Assembly: GCA_033807775.1 (NCBI GenBank)
Contig: CM066317.1
Span: 13,651,370-13,715,369 of the forward strand
Direction of reading: 5' to 3'
DNA from: Saussurea involucrata
Lineage: Eukaryota > Streptophyta > Magnoliopsida > Asterales > Asteraceae
Length of the DNA: 64,000 nucleotides
Position 1 is the stretch's first letter. Each line of letters begins with the position of its first letter. Both the position numbers and the translations under genes were made by a program. The notes under the pieces were generated by a model, which saw only the letters and a list, made by a program, of their open reading frames with translations, had not been told where the DNA came from and made no database searches. Positions 39,638 to 49,800 of this stretch are shown piece after piece.

Positions 39638-40849
39638 GACATTCCGATGCAATAAATCTTACTTCCTGACCTCCTTTTATAGACAAGGAAGTACTTGGAT
39701 GCATGGTGTGTATTCTTTTGGGCAACAACACCAACTCTTTTTTCTCTATTCACATTTGGACTCTATGTAATCATGGGAAATCAACTAGATGCAGCAACGG
39801 TATAATAAAAACCATTTTGAATACATATAATTCCTTGTGGTTTTCATATTAACACTTTGTTTTCTTGTTAATTTAACCCTCCGCTTTTGCAGGTTTTTAC
39901 TTGTCTTGCTCTATTTAACAATTTGATTTCCCCATTAAACTCATTCCCATGGGTAATTAATGGGTTGATCGATGTGAGTTATATCTATGCCCTCTTATTG
40001 ATTAGCAGCTTCAAGATAAATCTTATCAACTAAAAGAATTTTTTTTTCTACTAAAATTTCTCCACAGGCGGTCATATCGACCAGACGGCTGAGCAAGTTC
40101 CTCTCATGTTTTGAGCAGACAAACAATTCTTCATCATCATCTTGCTCCAGAAAATTCTTTAACTTTACAGCTGAAGAAGTTGATATTGTCATGAAAGATG
40201 CCTGTTGTGCATGGTCAAGCAGCGATCAGGAAGTGAAGGAGCTGATTCTGGATCATGTCAATCTTGCCATTCCAAAGGGTTCTCTGGTTGCAGTAATTGG
40301 AGAGGTAGAATTCCACCACCATGTTTAATCATAGCCATTTAATCCACTATCTGTCAGCACTTGGTTAGACTTTGTACCCTACTCCCTAACTTTGTTCAGC
40401 AATACGTCTCTGAACAGCTTCCACTTTAAAACCATTTTCAGTATGCTTTCCTCGTAAAACATTAAGGCCTTGTTTGTTTTTTCAGAAAAAAACTCTTATT
40501 AGCCTCTTATGTCTGATTCGTTAAGAGGTAGGGTCATTCAAACTGTTTGTTTTTTCCAAATTTTCAGAGCCACTTATGTCTTATCGTTTCTTATCTGGTA
40601 AGAGGTAAACCAACCTCTTATTTGCCTCTTATTGTTCTCAATGAATTAACCTTAATAGATCATTTCTCTCAATCGATTCACTTGGATTATAATAAAACTC
40701 AATTTACTATAATTATGTGAGTTTCAAATTTAAATTTATATAATTAAATGTTTATTATCGATTAAACGTACTCGTTTAAATGAATGCTAATTTTATAATT
40801 TAGATGTAAATTTCGTAATGATGATGCATAAACATGTGAAATTGTATAA

Positions 40850-40880
<31 letters not shown>

Positions 40881-43800
40881 AGTTCAACACTATAATATTC
40901 TAATGGGTCAAATACATAATTTAAACAAATTCAGATATTTATTAGTTTACAAAAACAGTCTTATTGGTTCAGATTTCAGACTTTAGCACCTCTTAAAAAA
41001 CAAAAAATCACCTAAGTCTTCGTTTAAGCTGCCTTAGACTACCACCTTCTTTGTTGCCACCGGTTAGGCCCTGTCAATTTCTAGAAACCAAATAGCATTG
41101 CACTTTATGTATCAATTCTTTACAGACAAGAGGCACCAGTTGAATGGTTATTTAAGTGTTACATGCCTATTGTTATCATCCAAGAACAGTATGCGGCTTA
41201 GCTTAAAATCCCATCCTGAGGGACACTACTTTCTGGCTTATTGTAGCTCACATATGGAGGAAGTCTAGGTTGGTCTTCAAGAAATGGATTACTAAAAAAG
41301 CCACACTAAAATGAATCTCATTTGGGCTCTAACCGCAGAAACATCAAAGCACGTAGATGTTTTTTGCATGTTTGTTATCTGTATGGAGGAGGTTTTAGTT
41401 GCCATTTGATGAATATATTAAAAAACAAGCCATGATATGACAAATCCCACTTTATATGAAAGCTCATAGGTATTCACTGTAAGATTTTATTCTAGTCATC
41501 AGAATTACATAATGAAATACTTGTTTGCAGGTTGGTTCAGGCAAATCATCCTTGTTGAACTCTATCCTCGGAGAAATGAAGCTTATCACGGGATCTATAT
41601 ATTCAAGTGGATCTGTTGCCTATGTTCCACAGGTTGAACACGACAAACTATGTTAATGTCAAAATCTACCTTTTTTGAATCACAAGTTTCAAATTAAAAC
41701 CCGTCTTCATTTGGAGTTTTAGATTCCGTGGATTCTCTCTGGCACTATCCGTGATAATGTCATATTTGGAAAGGACTACGATCCAATAAGGTATTGCTCT
41801 CTTAAAATTAAACTTGAATAAACATTTTAAAGATATTATTGATTGGATAGTTTGATCCCTTTTCAGTTGTTCAGGTATCCCCGTTCATCATTTAAAGTAG
41901 GATTAAGATTAAGCCACTGTCATAATTCAGTTTGATAAATAGGAGGGCAAAATATCTATGAAAACCTGTATTTGATACCAACTCATGGAGCTATTTTCCT
42001 TGTACAGATACTCTGCTGTTCTAGAGGCATGTGCCCTAAACACAGATGTTTCACTTATGGTTGGAGGCGATATGGCTTATATTGGAGAGAAAGGGGTAAA
42101 CCTGTCTGGCGGACAGAGAGCTCGTCTAGCTCTTGCCAGGTGTCATTATCACTTGATTCTCATTTCACATAGCATTTGATGATAAGGAGAAGGACCGTGT
42201 GAGAAGTTGAGGTTAACGTGAGAAGTGGATCTGAACCCTTGATCACTTTTAATCAAACGCCCTCCCATGAATTGCGGGTTAGAAGGGAATTGATCCGGTG
42301 CATCTCATCCTCATGTGCGTCCATTTTTCATCCGATGGTTGATAACCACTTCTCACACTTCTCACGTTAACCTCAACTTCTCGCCGGAACCCAACCCTTG
42401 ATGATAATGTGCAAGTGGTTATTTGTTCTTCATGGAAATTCTTATATTTTTGGGGACATGCACAGGGCTGTTTATCATGGATCTGACTTAGTCATGCTGG
42501 ATGATGTCCTTAGTGCAGTTGATGCACAAGTGGCTTGTTGGATTTTATCAAATGCTATCCTTAGCCCTCTTATGAATCAGAAAACTTGCATTCTTTGCAC
42601 CCATAACATTCAGGTAATCATTGTATGTTTGAGTCCCACATCGGCTAGGCTAGACTTTGATCATTTCTCCTCGATATATGTTGGAACCTCTCTTCTCTCC
42701 TTTGGAGAGTAATCTAACGGGGTTCGACATATTCTCGCATTATGTTCCCTGACAATAAATGAGATACAGCTGAAAGTTGTCTGTCGGATTTTAATTAGAT
42801 TTGTAACCGTAAAACGCAGCGGATAAACTAATTTTGGTTACAAAATTAGAAAAAAGACTTTTCTAATATTAAAATCCCGTTGGATCCAGTGACAATTAAA
42901 GCAATTATAATAACACACCATATGGTGTTTAGGATGTACCTTTTTGGGATTTGGCGAGGAATCTGATGTTGCACTTAGAAACCGAACGGGGTTTCCTCTA
43001 CAGTTGATCCACACACGAACATGCGTATATCTTCCACCGAGTGCTAGCCCAAAAGAACCCTAGTTCTAATATTTGTGTATTAGAGAATTGAATCACATAA
43101 ATTGGTCTGGCTTATCACCCTATTTCTATGGACCGATATTTCAGATAGTACATAACTCAAATAAGGTTATTTTTTATCTGTAAATATTTATATAATCATC
43201 TAAAACGTTAATAATTATACATATTTACTGATAAAACCCATTAATTATCATAATTACTTTTTATCACGTATATTATAATTATTCCTCAAAAATACTTATT
43301 TAACCATCAAACATGACTTTCCGGGTTACTTTCAAATGGAAGCAAACGTATTTTGTTGTATGCGACCCTATAGGTTCACATCCTCCTCGGTGGCATTCAT
43401 GTGACACATGTCGTGGGCATATAATAACTTACATTGTCATATGCTAACAACCTTTTACACTTTATAGGCAATATCCGCTGCAGATGTGGTGGTTATAATG
43501 GACAAAGGACAAGTGAAATGGGTGGGAAGTCCAACTGACTGTTCCAGTTCTTCATACGCATCATTTGTTAAACCGGAAGAACGTAATTCCCCTTCTCAGA
43601 CTGAAGCACAAATAGAAAGTCGAGATACTTGTATGGGAATCCAAGAAAGTGTTGTGGTAGAGAGTGAAATTATAAATATTATGGATGCTACTGAAAACAT
43701 TATCAGGGTTGAAGAGAGGAAAGAAGGCAGAGTTGAAACAACTGTGTACATGTGAGTCCTTTTTTTTGTATTTACATTTCTCTAATTTGTCCAAACTTTC

Positions 43801-46800
43801 CGTTTCATATAAATGCAAAATGTTCTGTTGCATTTTCACAACAACGATGCTTAGGGTATGTTTGTTAGCAGCTTAATGAGCTTAATGGGACACACAACTT
43901 ATTCGGTCATACCTGTTTGGTAGTGGCTTAATGATATAGAAAGTGGCTTATTCAGTAAGCTTCTAGGGGAGAGCTTTATGCAGAAAGACAATTTTTTCTG
44001 TACCTGCCCCTCCCAATTAAAAAACTTGCTCCTTCCATTTATGAGAAAACTCTCTCAAACAAAAACTTTCCCGATCTATACAAACAGATTAATCCACTAT
44101 TCCACATCAACTGAAAATGAGAAACCAACTGACAGAGAATAGCTAATAGAAAAAAAAAAGACAATATAAAAGAGTGAAATGTCTGATACCGTATTGAACT
44201 ATTTAATTCAATTTATTTCCGGTCCCCTCTACTCTTTTAATATTAGCCAGCTGGCGACTCGCCCGGTTACGCAATTTGACAGTCCACAACTATCCAGAAA
44301 AAGTGAATGGATCAGTTTCAAATTTACCCATACGAGACTTAATGGAAAATCAACCACACAACCCCTTAGTTTGCAATGAAAAGGCTAGCACGATGGTTCA
44401 AAAAGTCAAATCACTCTATCCTGTTTGTATGAATTTATAAGACTGATCAAGCTTCAGTTACTTGCCTCTTTTGTTGCATTATCCAACCGGCCAGTTACTT
44501 TCTCATATTGTGCAGGAATTATGCTGCATTCTGTGGTTGGTATATTACAGCCATAACATGCCTATCAGCACTTCTAATGCAAGCTTCCCGAAATGGAAAT
44601 GATCTGTGGCTGTCTTATTGGGTCGATACAACTGCATCAGAAGAGCATCCGACATCATTTTATCTGGTAATCATTTAATTGCTGATATTGGGATTTTGTT
44701 TACTTTATTTTACATTAAGCTATGTATGGGTTAAGTCATTCTGAGGGACGAAAGACCAATGGGTTTGAGGGAGGCAAAGAGAGAGGATTGGATTATTCCT
44801 GGGCATTTCTTGTATTAACTTGTTTGGGGTGTATTAATGGGGACAAGTCAGGGGTCCTGGCTTATTCCATATAGCCATTTTAGCTTAATGGCTTAACAAT
44901 TAAGCCGTAAAGAAACACTCATGTATGGCTGAGTGAATAAGCCGTCCAGACCGTTAAGCTCGTTGAGCTGTAAGTAAACAGTCCCATACTGAACTATTGG
45001 TTGGGCCAAAAATTATGAGAAGGGAAAAGTTCTAGAAAACCGACCCATTTTACCAGTTTACAATGCAACTGCAGTATAAAAACCTTTTCCCTACTTTTTT
45101 TATAAAATCTATATTATATATGGGGATTTCAGATGAATAATTATCTAACTTGCAAAAGAGGTATTTAATGACTTTTTGTTGACACCACAGGCTATACTCT
45201 GTATCTTCTGTTTGGCAAACTCCTTTCTTACTCTAGTGAGGGCATTCTCATTTGCGTATGGCGGCTTACGTGCAGCAATTCAGGTGCACAATAACCTATT
45301 GAAAAAGCTTGTTGATGCACCCATTGCCTTTTTTGACCAGACCCCAAGTGGAAGAATACTTAACAGGTACCATAAATTCCTTCGATGAGATCATTTCTTA
45401 GTTTTCCAAATGTCCATATTGATTGTGTTTGTAGGCTGTCTTCAGATCTCTACACGATCGATGATTCTCTGCCGTTCATTCTCAATATCCTCCTAGCCAA
45501 TTTCGTTGGCCTCTTAGGGATTGCTCTAATTTTGTCCGTTGTGCAGGTAATCAGTTGATGCAATAGAGTCATGGTTAACTTTACTTAGGGGGCATTTGGT
45601 TCGCAGAATTAAATTTGGTGGAATTGGAATCCATCAAAGGAATTTGACTTTGAAGGATTGGAATTTGATGGAATTTGACCACACACTTTGATTGCGTTTG
45701 GTTGGATGGAATTGGAATGGAATCTCTAAAAATAATTGGAATGTCCATCTTTGTTTGGGGGAGGCGGTGGCAGGGGCAGAAGGGTGGGTGTGGCAAGGAT
45801 GGGGGCACGGTGGGCACGGTGGGGGGGGGGTCAAGGTGGGGCACGTTGGGGTAGGGGTGGGGTAAGGGGCACGGCTGGGTGGGGTGGGGATTTTTTTTTT
45901 GGGGGGGGGGTGACAGTGACAATAGTTGCATGGTCGTGGTGGAGGCAGGGGGTGATCGGTGTTGGTTAAATTGAATGCAAAAGGATGGAATTCAATTCCT
46001 TCCATTAGGTCAAGGAATGATGAATTCATTAATTTGTGGAATTCAATGGAAAGGATTCCATCTATTTCAAGAATTGAACCAAACAAAGGAATTTGTCATT
46101 CCAATTCTATCAAATTCCTTAGAATTCCGTGAACCAAACGCCCCTTAATAGAAATAGAGTCATGGTTAACTTTACTTAGTAGTTTTGAATATTGAATTAT
46201 CATGAAACTTTGGTATGTGTAGGTCATGTTCTTGCTTCTCATACTCCCGTTTTGGTATATCTATAGCAAAATACAGGTAGCTCCTAGCAATATATTTTTT
46301 CTGATACAGAAAGGCATAGTAACGCTACGTACTAAATAACGGTGTTTTCAGTTCTACTACAGGTCAACATCACGTGAATTGAGAAGGCTGGACAGTGTAT
46401 CTCGATCACCCATATATGCATCATTCTCAGAGATACTTGATGGGTCGTCAACTATAAGGGCATTTAAATCTGAGGTGAACTTGTTGATTTAAAATTTGAT
46501 TCTATACAAAATTTATTCAAGCATCTTCTTTACACAAAAGGCTAATAGATTTCCTCTACCATAAAAGAGTAGAATTTGTTTTATTGTTTCAGGTTCTTCT
46601 TTTCCAAATCATCACCTTTTGCTATTTCCTCTATTTCTTTAAAAAATACTTTTTATCTATTTCGCACACTTCTCACTAGCCAGGAGTTTTCACAGAAACA
46701 ACCACTCTACTCTTTTTAGGGTAGAGTAAGGTCCGCATACATCCCATCCCGGACCCCACCTCCAGGTTGGATATACAGTATACTGCTCTCATTTGGTTTG

Positions 46801-49800
46801 GTTTATTCGGATGATCAAGCCTATTAGCTCAAGATTTTTCATATAATTGCTTCAAATTTACTGATATATTACACGCTGTCATGTATGATTTTCTATCATC
46901 ACTTCAGTAAAAGAAAAGCATGGCACCAATTAATGCTCTTCATCTATACACAGGATTTTTTCTTGACTAGATTCATCGAGCACGTCAAGATGTATCAGAA
47001 AACTTCTTATTCAGAGATAATAGCAAGCCTGTGGCTATCCTTACGCCTACAGGTATGCTTCTTAAACTTGGAATTTATACTTTTTTCAACAAATGTAGGA
47101 AGCTTAGTAATTAGTGTATGGCCTTAGTTTTTGGCAGCTTTTGTTGTATCTTATATTGCGGTGATGGCGATTGTTGGTTCTCATGGACATCTTCCCATCA
47201 ATCTAGGTACCCCAGGGCTGGTAAGTCCTCAATATCCCGAGCACATTTAATTTAGGAAATTAATATTAGACATAGTTTTTAAAGTAATGTGACTAATTTA
47301 TTATTGTTCCGGTTAGAGCCCCACATTGGCTAGACTTGGAACTATTCTCCTCAATATATGTTAGAACCTCTCTTCTCTCCTCAATGGCTTTTTGGAGAAT
47401 AATCTGATGGGGTTCCACGTATACTCACATGGTATCAGAGCCAATGTCTACCACCCTAGGGACTCGAACTCTTGGGTCAATCCAGGCACGGTTTTTTATG
47501 GACGTGTTACCAACGTTCGATGTCGTCCGATGTGTTTTTAGCTTATTTCCACCTTTTCGAGGGATTTTTAAAGCTTTTTGCTTGATTTTAAGGGACTTTT
47601 TCGGTTTTTTGGTTGATTTCAAGAGTTTTTTTTCGGTTTTTAGTTGATTTCAAGAGTTTTTTTGGTTGATTACGAGGTACGGTTGCACCTTCTTGAACTT
47701 TTGAATATCATACGGTGGCACCTTCTAAAACGATACGGTCGCACCTTTCGGCAGAGAGATAATACGGTGGCACGTGCCACCAGTGGCCCTTCTTTGGGTC
47801 TGTCCCTAGGTCAATCTGTAGTTCTGTACCCGTCTAGCCTACTCTTGACACTCCGGTAAAATACGTGCCCTTCTAGCCTCTATTGTAGGGGGCGTGTTAA
47901 GAGTCCCACATTGGCTAGACTTGGAACTATTTTCCTCAGTATATGTTGGAACCTCCCTTCTCTCCTCAAAGGGCTCTTTTGAAGAGTAATATGACGGGGT
48001 TCACATATACTCAGTTCGAAAACAACATATTTTAACATCGACAAAAACTTTGTAAACAGGTAGGCTTAGCTCTTTCTTACGCAGCTCCAGTTGTATCATT
48101 GTTGGGGAGCTTTTTGACGAGCTTCACCGAGACTGAGAAGGAATTGGTCTCAGTTGAGAGGGTTCTTCAGGTCTGAACCTGATAACTGTTTTTTGCTTGT
48201 TAATGGTTATTACCATTAGAAAAATATTATTTGATTTCGTTCATAATTATAGTACATGGACATCCCTCAAGAAGAACTTCAAGGGCACAAGGTTTTAGAT
48301 GCGGATTGGCCATTTCAAGGGGAGATCGAATTCCGTAATGTAACACTCAGATATATGCCGTCTTTGCCTCCTGCACTGCGTAATCTTAGTTTGACAATTG
48401 CTGGAGGAACACAGGTTTGTAAATCTAGTAAATTAAATGTAATTATATGTTCGGGTTGGGTTACGGTGAGAAGTTGAAGTTAACGTGAGAAGCGTGGGAA
48501 GTGGTTATCAACCGTTGGATGAGAAATGGATGCACATTAGGATGAGATGCACCGAGATGCACCGGATCAATTCCCTTCTAAGCCGCAATTCATGGGAGGG
48601 CATTTGTTAAAAGTGATCAACGGTTCAGATCCACTTCTCACGGTAACTTCAACTTCTCACACGATCCTTCGCCTTATATGTTCACCTATGTATTTTCAAT
48701 TCTGTATTATATAATAGGAATCATAGAAGCGGTCGGACTTTGCATATTCCGGATTTTTCACCTGAGTATACATTACCGTAACAATTTTTTTCAAGGTATG
48801 CCCGTGCATACCCTGTTTATATGCTTGATCCGCCCCTGCCAAGGGCGGATGTAAAGGCAAAGTTGGGGGTCAAATGCCTCCATGAATTTTCGAAAAAGTT
48901 GATTATAATATATATTTTTTATATATAAATGCCTTGTTTTGCCCATAAAAGAAAGTTAGACCCCCATAGATTATAAATTTAATTATTTACATATAAATGC
49001 CTTATTTTTGGGAAATTAACAAAAATAGTCGTTTCAGTCTTATACAGTTACCTCTTAGTCATTTCTCTCCCATAATTTCCAAAAAGTCACTACTTCCACA
49101 AGTAGCAACTCCTCAACTTACGAAGGGATCAAAGTGTAAAAAAAAAAATTCTGAACATGGTTTGCAAGTATAGGTACCAAATCTGTAAATGAGTCCAAAT
49201 ACTTCTTCAACTTGCGGAAGTGCTTTGCATGACAAGACTATTTTACAGATTTGGTCCTGTACTTGTGGACCATGTTCAGAATTTTATTTTATTTCTACTT
49301 TTTGACCCCTCCCCAAGTTGAGGAGTTGCTACTTGCGGAGGTAGTGACTTTTTTTAAAACTTGGGAGAGAAATGGGCAAGAGGTAAATTTGTCCGGCTGA
49401 AATGGCTATTTCTGTTCATTCCCCTTATTTTTATATATACATGCCATGTTTTCTCATTTCTATACTTTTTATTTAACTTCTATTATATTTTATATTATGT
49501 TATTTAACTTCCACCCTCATCGCCAAAATTCCCACTGGCCTGTGGATGCAGACAACTCACGAAAGAGCGTCTATACTGCATTTGTGATTTTTCGTTTCTT
49601 GAAACCATTATTATGTAAATGTATGTGATTATTGATACCGAAATTACCGTGGTTTCTGATCAGGTAGGAATTGTTGGAAGGACAGGTGCCGGAAAATCTA
49701 GCATCTTGAATGCTCTATTCCGCCTCAACCCAATATGTGCAGGGCGTATCATAGTTGATGGCATAAACATAGCAGACGTCTCTCTAAGAGATCTTAGGTC

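Larger units (their letters stand above)
40068..43751 (+). other. NBD1-coding exons 18-23 of ABCC13
   Basis: Walker A GEVGSGKS (about residues 642-649, split between exons 18 and 19), Q-loop YVPQIPW (Q677), signature LSGGQ (732-736), Walker B LVMLDD (752-757) and H-loop Cys-Thr-His (H790). The residue after the Walker B Asp is Asp757 rather than the catalytic Glu, as is usual for NBD1 of ABCC proteins, implying one weak ATPase site. Exon 23 then encodes the acidic linker to TMD2. Confidence 0.9.

Noticed and set aside
45581..46086. Pro-rich and Gly-rich ORFs on both strands
   Set aside because: They lie in the G-rich interior of the intron 26 MITE; low complexity and no family motifs.
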